Shown here one piece after another: positions 44,195 to 55,892 of a stretch of DNA of 64,000 nucleotides (positions are counted from its first letter, which is position 1; each line of letters opens with the position of its first letter). The notes below the pieces were generated by a model. That model ran no database searches and was not told the origin of the DNA. It saw nothing but the letters and a program-made list of their open reading frames with translations. The stretch comes from Anas platyrhynchos (taxonomy: Eukaryota > Chordata > Aves > Anseriformes > Anatidae), in contig NC_092601.1 in assembly GCF_047663525.1 (NCBI RefSeq), positions 15,275,501-15,339,500 on the forward strand, written 5' to 3'. The position numbers and the translations under genes were made by a program.

Positions 44195-44271
44195 CACTCT
44201 GTGCTTTTTGTAACTAGGATGTGTTTAAAAGCAATAGGTGTGGGTTGGGGAACCAGCATGGACCGTGTGTT

Positions 44272-44279
44272 CTCAGGGA
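44272..44279 (+). promoter_or_regulatory. miR-125 8-mer site CTCAGGGA
   Basis: Perfect 8-mer complement to the miR-125a/b 5' end. Repression of LFNG by miR-125a-5p has been reported as necessary for the avian segmentation clock (from memory of published work), and this is the natural site for it. It lies 46 nt before the poly(A) signal. Confidence 0.75.
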
Positions 44280-44324
44280 CTTGAACCCGATCGCTGCCAC
44301 GGGGCCCCCGTGGGAGCCGTCACC

Positions 44325-44330
44325 AATAAA
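44325..44330 (+). terminator. LFNG poly(A) signal AATAAA
   Basis: Canonical AATAAA in CACCAATAAAGCAGC, with a GT-rich downstream element (about 44356-44375). Predicted cleavage about 44,340-44,352. Confidence 0.8.
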
Positions 44331-44350
44331 GCAGCTTTTTGCTGACCACA

Positions 44351-47300
44351 GTCACCTGGTCCTGGGCTCCGGTGTCTCTTTACGGATGGGCTGCGCTTGT
44401 TTTCATCCCTAATGAAGCTCTTGGGGGTGCACGGCGAGGCTTTGCCCCTGCATCCCCCTCTTTTCTCACGGGTACCGGCCCGTTTGCATCCCACGGAGGG
44501 GGGGTCATCTCCTCCTTCCCTTCCCTTCCCCAAAAGGCTCCATCAGGGCTTAGCACCTCAGGAATGGGTTTTCCCAGGCTCTGGGGTGGGAGCGGAGGCG
44601 GGGGCGAGGTGAGAGCCGGTTGTTAGCGGGGGGGTGTTAACAGCCGGCCGGCAGGCGTGTGCGTGGGAAGGCCGGGGGCTGCGGGGGGCCCGAGCTCCTT
44701 CCCTCTCACACCAGGCGCCACCGACACCCAGCCTGCGTGTGCTGTGGCACCAGCAGCAGGTCTGCCCCCCCCCGCTTCCTAAACCCAGCACTGTTTGTGC
44801 AACCAGAGCAGCTTTCATCTGCCACAGTCATCTCCTTCCCCAACCCCCCCCCCCCTTCCTCTTTACCCAGCATCTTTTATTACAGTTTTGTGTTTTTTTT
44901 TTTTCAAGGCACACTTACTTTACAGTTTCGCTTGAATTTCTCGGTTATCATGGGTTGGCCTTGCTAAAAATACCTCCTAGCAGGAAGTCAGCATGTGCTA
45001 AAGCAACAACCCCCTCCCCCTGACACACACACACCCTTCAGGCAGCCCCAAAACAAACCAAAGGCCCCCCCCCAAGCAGCCCCCTCTTGGGCTGCTGTGA
45101 GCAGAAGGGAACCAAGCGTCACCCCAAAACTGGCACCCCTACAAAAATAGAGAGCCCAAAAGTGCCCTGGACAAAGAGGGGGTGGTAGAAAGCGAGCCCT
45201 GTGAAACCGCCTGGCCCTGGCTGTGCAGCGGGTACAGGATTTGGCACCTCTCGGTCCCCGTCCCTGCTTCCCCCCCCCTCTGCACCCCTCCCGGCACGGG
45301 GTCACAGAAGGGAAACTGCGTCAGGCGCAGGAAGCCGTGCCACCCGCCGCTCGCCCGCGCGTTTCCCTATTGCTCATGGGGCCACGGGCACTTCCCGGCA
45401 GCGCAGGGTCAGGCTGGAGGAGCCCCAGGTGCCCTCACCCCTTCCTCAGCCTTGCCCTCCGTGGCTCACCCTAGCCAAGTGGGTGCCAGGGGCGCATTTC
45501 TGGCAAAACCAGCCCAAATCATGCGTTCACCATCATCAGCATCATCCTCCTCCTCCGAGGGGGGAGGCCAAGGGGAGACGGAGGCTGCAGCCTGGTGCAA
45601 AAAATAAAATTAAAATTAAATAAATAAAATAAAATAATAAAAATATTTTATTTATTTTATTTTTATTTATTTTATTTATCAAAGCACCCCAGCAAGCCTT
45701 CGGGAGCAGCACCAGCAGAACACAAGCCCGCCAGTTCATCCCACACCAGGCTCCCAGCCTCCTTACTCGCGGGCTGAAAAGTAAATAAATACAGACATTA
45801 ATAAACAAAAGGAAAACAAAAGCAAGCCCTGCTGCTCTCACATACTTGGCGGGCTCCTCAGGCCAGCTCGCTTTCATCTGCGCCCCCGGCGCTGGTGTGG
45901 GACGTCCTGTTTACGAGCGCTGCAGCTGGGGCTGCTCCTGATAACTCCCGGTACCTTTTGGAGCAAAACCATGTTGGGACAGAGCGGGAGGACAAGCCTG
46001 GCTTGGTGGGGACACCTCACCACGTAGGGACCTCTCTGTGACACCGCCGTGCCCCAGAGATGCTCCAGCACTGTGCCAAAGGCTTCCCCGGCCCCCCCAG
46101 GGAGGATTGCAGCATCATGGGTGGAGAGTGAGGCTCTGCATTAGTCATTTTTGCTGCTCTCTCACCTCCCTTCTTCTTTTTTTTTTTTTTTTTTAATAAT
46201 AAAACTTGTATTTGGGTCACTCAGTGTGCAGGACGCTGTGTGAGCTGCTGCTTTCCCAGCCGGCTCACAGAGGCTTTTCGCTGGGGACTCGTGTTTGCGC
46301 TGCGATGGGATGAGCACCAGTCCTGGCAGCAGCCCCGGCGAGAAATATTTGTGAATCGGGATGGGAAGGGATGACAGGAGATGGAGAGCCTTGTGTGAAT
46401 CCTCTCCAAGCTCCACTTCCAGCCACTCTTGCCAGCAAATGGAGAACATTTGTGGGAAGCGAGCGTAAAAGTGGCCAAATCACAGAGCCCAAACAACACA
46501 CATGGCCATCTGGCTGTCCAATCCACCTGGCTGTCATCTATCGGCCTGAATTTGGGACCTGTGCATCCCAGCACTGGGATGGGTGAGCCCATGGATGGGA
46601 GAATGTCCCCTAAAATCCCCCGCTAGCATCTGCAGTCTTGGTGGGACGGGCTGGAAAGCCGAGGGCAGCCAGCCCCCAAAGCAGCTTCCCCTGAAGCTTC
46701 CCCTTCCTACTGCTTCCCACCCTGTATCCCTCAAAGATGAATTAAAAAAAAAAAACACCCCCAAACCTTCCAAAAATGTGTTCTTCTCCTGCCTTCTAAG
46801 ACCAGCTGTGTCCCTGTCCAAACCAAGTCCTCTCCTGCCCCCCCACCCTGGGGTTCCCAGATCCTTGCTGCTTCTGGTTCCCCAGCCGTGCAGCGGGGCT
46901 GCCTCTGCTCCTTTGGCTGCTTGGCAGGGAGGAGGCGAGCGGGAGATGAATCGAGCATCTTAAACACAGCTGGAAGCACTTCCCATGGCGCTGCCGGCCA
47001 AAGCTGTGGGACCGCTATATGGCCCTGCTGCCGGCCCCTTTGTCCTCATCCTCCTCCTCTTCTTCCTCCTCCTCAGTGTATGTGTGTCCCCCTCCACCCT
47101 CCCCACACTGCGATGGCTTCACTGGGGGCACCGTGCTGGGTTTGTGCTTGTCCCCAGTGGGTACAGGGGACTGAAACCACAGTGACACTGCAGGTGATGC
47201 TCGGCCACATCCTAGGGACTGCCCTGCACTTTTCCTGAGAGCCAAAACATAAAAGACATGAGTGCGGGTGTGTCATGGCCAACACAGGCACTACCTCTCC

Positions 47301-50014
47301 CCAGGCCCCGCTGTGGTCAGCACGGACATATCCTGCAGGGTCCTGAGCACACATCAGCACAGGGAGCCCCAACCCCAGCAGATACCGGGCATTTTGGGGC
47401 ACACAGACTGATTTAGAAGGCCCTTGGGGAGCAGGGGCTGGAGCAGCCCATCCGTGCAGCAGCCCCACGCAGCTGCGTTTGGAGCAGCTCATCTGCGTGC
47501 CTGGTGATTTATGGGGTAAGAGCATCCATCCCACCCCATCCCATCCCAGTCTGTGGTGTTCAGCTGGTGGGAAGAGGAAGGGGGTGGGTGGGAGAAAAGC
47601 TTCTCACCACCAGCATCTGCAACACCTCCCAAAGCCCCTGCACGGACCCGGGAGGGATTAACAGCCTGTCCTGAGGGCTGAGCAGGGATTTTCACAGGGC
47701 TCGCTGTGAGAAACAGCCTGCCCCAAGCTGCTTTAAGGCAGGACCCTTCCTGACTGCAGCTCCAAGATAAACCACCGTGTGATCCTGCGTACAGAAATAG
47801 AGACGAGGCATGGACAAGAAAGTCCTTCTGCTCCTGCTACCACCCATCCCCTCTCCCCACGCTGCACAGCACCGTGCCCAGCTGCTCTATCACAGTGTCT
47901 GGACCCGTGACACAAGGTGGCTGCATCCAAGCTCTCCTCCTCCCCTGCCCGGCCACCCCAGCAGGCAGGAGGTTGCCAGTAAACGTGCGGGGAGGTCACA
48001 GCCTCTGCTCCACGGTTTGTGCCCCACGAAGCTGCAGAGGAGCCCTGCAGAGCCCCCAGGAGCTGCCGCCTCTCCCCTTGCTCCTTCCTGTGGCTGCCTC
48101 TGCTTCAAACCCTTCTGGCTGCCAAGAACAGGACTTCAGCATCCCCATGCGGTCAGACAGATCTGTTTCTCCCCATTTAGGCTTTGCTCTCAGCTGTTCA
48201 GGCCCAGTGGGCTCCCAGCTCTGCTCCTTGCATCCTCTGCCATGCAAGGGGAGGCCGCTGAGCTCCCGAGAGCATCCGTAAAGGGGTGACGGGGTCAGTC
48301 CTCAGGGACAGGCGTGCTTCAGAGAGGATTGCAGAGGACAAGGTTCAATTTTGGCTGCTCACTGGCTTTCACTGGGCTGGGAAATGTGAGAATCACAGCT
48401 CTGGTGGGACCCAACAGAAGGAGAACCACGGATCCAGCTCTCAGGTGAGGTTAATGGAAGAAATTGGGCAAATCCAGCCTCAGCCTCGGCACACACACTG
48501 CCGTGGGCAGCAGGAGTCACCACCCAGCCGCTGACCAGGGACAGAGGCATGTAACTGGTCCCAGCAGGCACACACAGCCACCAGCGTGCTGCCTTTCCAG
48601 CACAGAAGAGCCGCCAAGCATCCCCTCCTGGAGGCACCGCTCCTGTCGGCACAGCTCAGCACACGCCAGTAACAAAGATCTTTGAAAGCATCTCCCCGGG
48701 GCACCCCTCCCTCCCTTATCTCAGAGGTTGGAGATCTAACGGCCCACTACTGAAGGCTGATCAGAAGGCGAGGTTTATTCAAACACATATTTCACCCCGG
48801 CTCCCGGGGGAGAAGGGACCTGTGTAGGAGGGCGAGCGAAGCCTGCGGCTGCGGGCACGGCCGGCTGGAAAGCACTGGGAAAGGTCACTGGGCTGGTGGC
48901 CTCACATGTTCCCATCCCTGGTGGGAGTCTGTCAACCTGGTAAAATATTTACGTGCTGACTCTGGTGGGGGCTTTATTCTCCTTCATGCTGTTGGCTTCC
49001 CTTGGCTGCTCCAAGCCCCCTGTGCCTCACAGCGGGTTTAATCAGCTCAGGGCAGGGGGTGCAGGTGGAGGGCACAGGTTCCTCCATTAGGGGGAAAAAT
49101 AAGGGGGGAGGTTGGTCTGTCAATTATTAGTGAGGGGAGGAAAACTGGTTTCTGCTGAGATTCACACGAGGGTGAAAGGGGCAGCAAAAAGCCATCGGTG
49201 TTTCTGCACCATACTGATGGGTTCGTGACCATGGGAGTGGGTTTCAGTCTAAATACACACGGTGCTTAATGAAATACAGAATTAACAGAATGAAACCCTC
49301 GCTCACACCAGTCTGGCCCGCCAAGGGAGTGGGATAAGTCCACGTACGATCTGGGGGAGCAGAGCAGGGCAGGACACCAGCACAGAGAAGGGTGCACAGG
49401 GCCTGCGGCTCCCACAGCCATGGGGCCGAAGGCAGCCGGCCCTCAGACCAGCAGTGCCACATGGTGGTGACATCCAGGGATGTTAGCCTGGTCCTTACAG
49501 CAGCACCAGGTAATTTGGGATGTAGACGAGTCCCTTCATTCGACTGACTCAGGCAGAAAACACCAAGAGAGACACTACGGATGGGCTCGTTTCTGAAGCA
49601 GGATTAGTGCAACCTTATCCGGAGGGAACGTCTGCACAGCTCCTTTTTCTTCAGAGGGCTGGTTTTGAAGGTGTCTGGTTCGATTGCAACAACCCAGAGT
49701 TCAAATCGAATCAGAAATGCCAAATTCTGATTTCTAACAGCAACCAGATTAGGCTGAGAGCTGCGACCAGAGAAAGCAGCCCTGCCAATACACCTGCACA
49801 GACTTAACGGCACAAAAACATTAGCAGGACTGACACTAATGCTTCGATTTCTGTAGTAAAGGATGCTCATGCTCCCGTTCTTTCAATTCCCTAGCAGCTA
49901 TGAGAATTCATGGAGCTATTTCCTCCTGTCCTTAGCCCATGGATGTATCACTACATATGGGAGGTAATAAAAATTCAGGCAGGTTTACGAACTAGGGAAA
50001 GAATGTGAATCAAT
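44351..50014. other. Gap between convergent LFNG and TTYH3
   Basis: About 5.7 kb without a supported gene. GC-rich on the left, falling toward the right. Contains an AT-rich imperfect inverted repeat (45599-45680), an 18-nt T-run (46177-46194) followed by AATAATAAAAC, a (CA)n stretch near 45021-45031 and scattered C-runs. BRAT1 and IQCE, which lie between LFNG and TTYH3 in human, are not visible here. Confidence 0.65.
45599..45680. repeat. AT-rich imperfect inverted repeat
   Basis: An A-rich arm built of AAAT/AAAAT steps meets a T-rich arm of TTTA/TTTTA steps around AAATATTT (45641-45648). The arms pair with small bulges and could extrude a cruciform. Confidence 0.75.
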
Positions 50015-50039
50015 AAATAGGAACAGTGGTTTTATATTG

Positions 50040-50045
50040 TTTATT
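50040..50045 (-). terminator. TTYH3 distal poly(A) signal
   Basis: AATAAA on the minus strand in an AU-rich setting; cleavage expected near 50,010-50,030. To the left the sequence becomes mixed intergenic DNA. Confidence 0.5.
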
Positions 50046-53000
50046 TTTAAAACATGAAACCCAAGCTGAATAGAAACCACAGAAATTACATTTAGTTCTT
50101 TTTTTTTTTTTTTTTTCTTTTTTTAGTATTTGCAAACCAAAAAGTTACAGTAAAAAATAGCTACATTACAATCAATAGAACTACAGAATTAAAAGTAAAG
50201 ATACAAAAATGGGCTCAATCCTCTTTAACCCTCACAATTTAAAAACATTTTGGGTAAGTGCAGGAACTCTTCAAAGAAACTAGCAGGTTCAAAGTTTTAA
50301 AAAAAAATTATATATATTTATATATTATATATGTATATAAAGTGGTATGATATACAACCATTATGGTTAAGAAGAAAAAAAAAAAAACGAAACAGAAAAG
50401 TTACAAAAAGGCCAGGTACATGTTCACCATTAGGTTTCTGTGCACAGTGTCCAAGAAAAAAAAAAGAAAACAACTTCCCTCTGAATGACGTGAATGAAAC
50501 TCATGGGGCCTCCCGTTAACAAGGGACCTGAGGCACACGACGTGGCAGCTGGGCACCCGGCCCCAGCGCAGAGGACGATGAAAGAAATGAAGCTTTTCTG
50601 GGAGCCCAGTGCCCTCCTGCACAGAGGCCACTGGAGAAGTCTTCGTGGGAGATTAGAGGAGGAAGAGGAAGGAAGGAGTTTGGAATTGCATAGTGAGGAG
50701 CAATGTGGTATCAAATCAGAGCACCTAGAGCTTCATGCTACAGTTAGCCTCTTTAGGAAAGGAGTATTTTGAACTTTCTGGTTGTACATCAATTTATGTT
50801 CCACTTTGTTCACGCACGCAGCCACAGGGGCTGGGTGAGCACCCGGCAGCTCGGGGCCACCGGTGACCCATCCCTTCTCTCTCCCAGCTGGGCAACACAC
50901 TCACCATCACGGCTCGGCAGGAGATCCCACTGTTCCCCCCAAAAGCACGGCCCGCTCATTAGCCATCTAGGAACTGCTACCAAAACATCCCACGCTTCTG
51001 CTGGGTCTCCTGGAAGGACTAGAGAGAAGCCATCCATCGCACGCACACAGATCACTTCTGGAAAATGAGAGTAGTTGGTGATGAAAGAAGCCACCTGGCC
51101 AAAGGTACAGATTAAGCCTGGTCGGGTCCCCTCTCTCAAGGTGTTAGATCTACTCCTTAGTATCTGCCTGGAGGGCTTCTCCCCTCCCACCCAGAGGTGT
51201 TCAGTGAGTTACTAACAGATTTGTTTGCCGGGGAAGACCCTGGCTTGGTCCCTATGTAGGAAGTACTTCAAAGACCCCTCCCTACCTAAGGAGAAACCCA
51301 CCCACCTAATCTAAGCCTCGATCAGGTGGGGTGGCTCTAAGCAACAAGCCAAGACACTGCTCTCTTCTTCAAAGGGCTCAGCACGCAATTTCAGCTGCTG
51401 GTGGAAGGCGGGACCAGAAGTTAACGTGGGTTTATCCACAGGGGTATCTGTACCTTGCTCGCACAGGTATCCACACACTCCTGCCTGCTGTCACCCCGCA
51501 GTACCAAGAGCTCTCACGAGCGATGGCTAAGCAGCCCCCCCCGAGAAGCTGTTTACTCTCAGAAAGGCCAAGCTTTTCATGTGAACACTACATAGTTTTT
51601 AGGGAACTGCTATGGAAATCCTGACTTGGGATCACTGAAATCCCCATGCACTGTGTCCTCCTCAAAGCACTCAAATGAACATCCTTGCATCTTGGCTGAG
51701 ATGACTGTACACGGAAAATTAACACCTATCAAATGGAGAGAACTTAAAAAAGGACAGGAGGGGAAGGGAGCACTCCATCCTTCACATTTGGGTACATGGA
51801 TGCACGCTAAAAATCTTAGCTTGAACCCTTTTATCAGCACATAAAATGAACTCAGTTTAATAGTACATACAGGATACAAACACTACAGTTATATTCCCAA
51901 GACAGCACAAGAAATTCACAGCCAAGTCTTGATTTGATTTCCTTTACAATTACAATGCAGTCTTGAACACTGGACGCAAGAGTCCAACATGCTATTTACA
52001 TTTCACATTGTGGAGATGTTCGTGTGCTTGGAAGAGTTCTCAGTTCCAAAAGAAAAAGTCATTCACACATGATGATGCAGTGGAAATAAACCAAGCCAAC
52101 CAGACAAGCCAATGACCACATTTGTGCTTCTGAAAAAGTAACATGAAGTGTCTTCACCGATGCAGTCACCTTCGACCGGACAAGCCGCCTTCCCTGTTGC
52201 AGTCAGTGAGGTGTCCAGAGGCCAATCTCAGCTCCCCTGACTCCTGGACCCTTTTTGATAGCGACCAGTAACACGATTCATGTTCTGATAAGGTCAGCTG
52301 GGACACGCCAAGCGATACGGCCTCAGCGCTTTGTCACATTAAGAACAAAGACACACAATGGAAGAGAGAGAGGTCTCTACAGCTTACCCTCCTATAGCTC
52401 GAAGAGTTTGGACTCCCTCAACCATGAATGCCATCCAGAACAGATGAGTCTTCGCCAGATAGCACCTGCTGTTCACCCGAGAGGGAGGCACAGAGTCTGG
52501 GAGATCTTGGCTTTTCCAAAGTCCACTCCTCAGACAAAGTGTGACCGTATGGATGAGACTGATTACGTCGCAGCCATAAGAATAGGCAAAGGCCATCTGT
52601 TCTTCAGCAGATCCACTCAGACCAGCCTGCAGAAATGCCACACTGTCGCTCAAGGTTCCAGTAAAAATAAAAAAAGGAAAAAAGGGAAAAGAAAAAGTAC
52701 TAACAACAGTAATAAAACAAAACCAAACCGTTTGTCTGTGTTTCCTATCCAGCGCTCTGCACAGCATGCAGCAGGGCAGCAGAGTTCCAGGATGCTTTAC
52801 AAAAGTGCAATATCCATGTCAAGTAAAGGAAGTGCTGGCTGGACAAAAGTACACAGCTCACACTGCAGTCATGTTATGCTGGCCTCCAGAGAGCAAAATG
52901 TCATCTCCATAACATTCTTTCCAGTTATATTTTGAAGTCACAGAGCACATATCTCCACATCCGTGCCTTGCTGCAAGCCCCAAACGTTGTCAGAAGCTGC

Positions 53001-54075
53001 TCTGGGTGTTACGAGTGACTACGCCAAGCCTTGGAAGGAAGCAGGTCAAGGTGGCTGCTGCGTTAGGCGCTGCAAACAGGAGGCACGGGCTCCCCATGCC
53101 CCTGCTGGCACAGACAACGCCACTGTGGCAATTTGGATCCAACCCCTCCCAAAATGCAACCACATCCATATTCAGGATGCTTTCTGTATACAGCAATGTC
53201 AGTATACAGAAGCACCTGTCCTCACAGGGTTCCCCACACCCTCCAGCCTTCAAAACGCTTGCCTTCAACGAGCAGGATCTGGGCACAGATTTTAGGGCAA
53301 CTCCTTTACAAGTGACAGCTGAAGTAGCAATCTGGGCACACCCTTGCAGGGACAGATGACGGCAGAACGATTTGTTCTTCGTAAGCATTGTATGGCTCTT
53401 ACTTCTTTCATCAAAGCGAGGGGAAGGTTCGGTCCCCCCTGGATAGCAGTTGCATACTTTGGGCCCTGCAAGCTAACCATGCCACGTGCTTGCACGCCTG
53501 GGGTCTTCTGGTAGGCTTTAAGACAGGGTGGAAAACCTGGCGCTCGAGAGCCACAGAAATCCCTCCATACAACCTGTGGCTGTGTTTCCCTGCCCTTGTT
53601 ATTTGATAACACCGAGGTATGTTTCAGTGTGAAGCCCATCAAACGTGTCTGAAAGGCCTAGTCAGTCCTGAGCAAGAAAATCCTGCTTCCACAGATTTAC
53701 GGTGAAGTGTGAAGTTTTCTCCCAAACCTTCTCTTCCTGGCTGCGCGGTGCCTTGTCTTCCCTTTCTCCCTCACTCCTTTGAGTGGTACAAGCTGGCCTA
53801 CAGCTTTTTGTTCTGTTAGTGGTTTATCTTCTTCAGAGGAGCTCAAAGCTTGCTTTCCACAGAGCTGGTACCCTTTGAGAGCAAACACCATCATTGCGAG
53901 GAGCAATCCTTACCTCACTGCAAGAAGGCAACTGACTTGAGTAAAGGCAGATTGGTAGATTTTGCGCCCCATACAGCAAACGTGGGGTAAACGGACACCA
54001 AGCCTGAACGTCACCGACGTGAAGATTAACTGCCTCTGCCAATGGCTCAACTCCAGTTTGAGGGATATTTCCCAC

Positions 54076-54081
54076 TTTATT
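54076..54081 (-). terminator. TTYH3 possible proximal poly(A) signal
   Basis: AATAAA on the minus strand 1.74 kb after the stop codon; would give a short 3' UTR isoform. Use cannot be judged from sequence. Confidence 0.35.
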
Positions 54082-55820
54082 TCTTCTGCCAGTTATTCAA
54101 TATGCTCAGCAGCCACACTGAGATGCTGCTGCTCAGAGGTTAAAAAATGAAAACAAAAAACAACAACAAAAGAAGGAACATCATAGTTTCCCTACTGAAA
54201 GGCCAGTACTCTACAGTACTACTAGCTGCCCAAGAGGCAGTCTGCTTTTCCAGTAGGAAGTGGTCAGTGTCCTTTGGAGCACTGCTCTTCAGTGGAAAGT
54301 ACAGCACCAATGGAGGATGTTGCCCTTTGCAGGCACCCAGCTGCCCCTTTGCAAGCCTTGTTCTAGCTCATGCCTAGAAAAATGCCTACATGTGCCTGAA
54401 TGTGGTCAGATAGTGGTTAGCAATGTGCCTTGAAAAACAAAAACAAATAGAAAAAAATATGTTTCGACAGTTACAATGTTCTCCAAATGCCCAAATGATG
54501 GCATTTGTGTTTCTGATTCCGGAGCACAGAAGATATACTGAGGATTTTGTGAGTTTGTTAGAACTGAGGCTCCAAAAAACTTTCTTCAGTGCCAGTTCAG
54601 CAACCCTGTGCTGTAAACTGATTTAAAAAAAAAAAAAAAAGAATAAAAAAAAGAAAAATAAAGTCCACCAGAGTTCACAGGTCACTCCTACAGGGAGTTT
54701 GCATTTGCTATAAATCCATTGGTGCTTGCAGTCCCTCTTGCTTTTGAAAGCTGACTGTCCCATAAGACCTAATATCAGAGAGCTGAAACTCTTTAGTGCA
54801 AAGAAAAAAAAAAAAGCACAAAAAAAAAACACAACCATAAAGTCTTACAAGTCTTTTCCTGGAAAAGTTTGGCACCAAGTGGGTGGTGGCTGGCTCCTGT
54901 TTGTTCTGTGTGTCGGCCTCATAAAAGCAGCACCAAGAATGCCATCTGCAAGTACCTGGGCTTCCCTGGTGGAGCAGAGAGGTCAGGTTCAGAGCAATGG
55001 ACAGGGTACTTAGGTGGTGCTGTGACCCCCTGCTCCTCCTGAAGAATTCACATGCTAGATAGAGTGGGAAAGAAAACAGCACTTTCTAATTGATTTTTTT
55101 TTTTTTTTTTAAGTTACCATGCTAGTGGAGTGGTTTTCTCTAGAAAAGAGCCACAGGCTCACAGATTACAGTGGATATACAGTGACACCAAGAGGCAGGG
55201 GTTTCCCACCTCCCTCACACAGGGCGCTGGACCAGAGGACTCCCCCCAGGCTGCTGTATTGTGCATTGGCTCAGCTTCCCCTCGTTGTTCGCTAGTTGCA
55301 GACACTGAAACTCTGCCTCTTCAGTGTTTGACAGACTGAGCAGCTCTGCTGATCCCACTGCAGAAGTAAGAAAATCTACCACCATCTTTCACCGCATCCC
55401 TCTGAGGAACAGAAGGGGAAAAAAAATGGGGGCAGAAGATATTCACCAAAGTTTTCTATTGGGCTACTCTGTTAAAGCTGGCCCCAGGCAGCTGGAATCC
55501 AGGACAGGATGGTAACCTCTTGGTTGCTTGCCTGCACGTGCTTGCTCTCTCTCGCACATCAGGTACAGCAAAGTGAAGGCTTAAATTCAAAAGGGGCTTC
55601 CACTCCAGTAGGCAGGTACCAGGTTGGAGGGGTGGTCTGGGCTGGAGAAACAGGAGCTGCACTGGATTTTGGGCAGAACAGCAGGATGGTTCTTCGAGGA
55701 CAGCACAGGGGCACAGCAGTTGGCACATTGTTTTGTCTGACTGCACATGTGGGTTTTCTTGTTGTTTTGTTTTTGTTTTTTGCCTTTTTTTTTTTTTTTT
55801 TTTGCTTTAGCTTTTTCATT

Positions 55821-55892
55821 TTAATGCACGCTGCCAGCATCTGGACGAGGTTGGTTGGTGGCGAGGTATTTGGCTCTCATGCTGGAAGTGTA
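55821..55892 (-). CDS. TTYH3: TTYH3 last coding exon
   Basis: Encodes 23 residues beginning Tyr-Thr-Ser-Ser-Met and ending Gly-Ser-Val-His, stop TAA at 55823-55821. Preceded by a strong pyrimidine-rich acceptor ending CTTCCTCCAG. Confidence 0.93.
   Translation of the reverse strand, partial: YTSSMRAKYLATNQPRPDAGSVH

Larger units (their letters stand above)
42505..44350 (+). other. LFNG: LFNG 3' UTR
   Basis: About 1.85 kb from the stop codon to just past the poly(A) signal. The first part is GC-rich; from about 43,200 it gains AU-rich patches (CTATTTATAG near 43232, TGTAAATC near 43211). From about 43,935 it becomes strongly A/U-rich with several A-runs (43981-44010, 44083-44098, 44127-44137). 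Its last 400 nt hold a Pumilio site, a miR-200-type seed match, a short hairpin and a miR-125 8-mer. LFNG mRNA turnover is known to depend on its 3' UTR in the segmentation clock. Confidence 0.85.
50020..55820 (-). other. TTYH3: TTYH3 3' UTR (extent inferred)
   Basis: Runs leftward from the TTYH3 stop codon at 55821. No splice evidence or coding frame interrupts it. It contains long A-runs when read on the minus strand (T-runs on plus at 55085-55101, 55788-55803 and 50099-50116), U-rich segments, a TA-rich stretch at 50308-50340 and a Pumilio-type TGTAAATA (plus 51993-52000). The distal end is set by AATAAA at 50040-50045; a proximal AATAAA at 54076-54081 would give a 1.75-kb UTR. The 5.8-kb length is long but not unusual for a neural or membrane-protein gene. 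The distal limit is inferred from the signal only. Confidence 0.55.

Noticed and set aside
46177-46194. Possible processed retrocopy ending in a poly(A) tail on the minus strand
   Set aside because: The A-run is preceded by ATTATTAAA, but the sequence upstream shows no coding remnant and I see no flanking target-site duplication.
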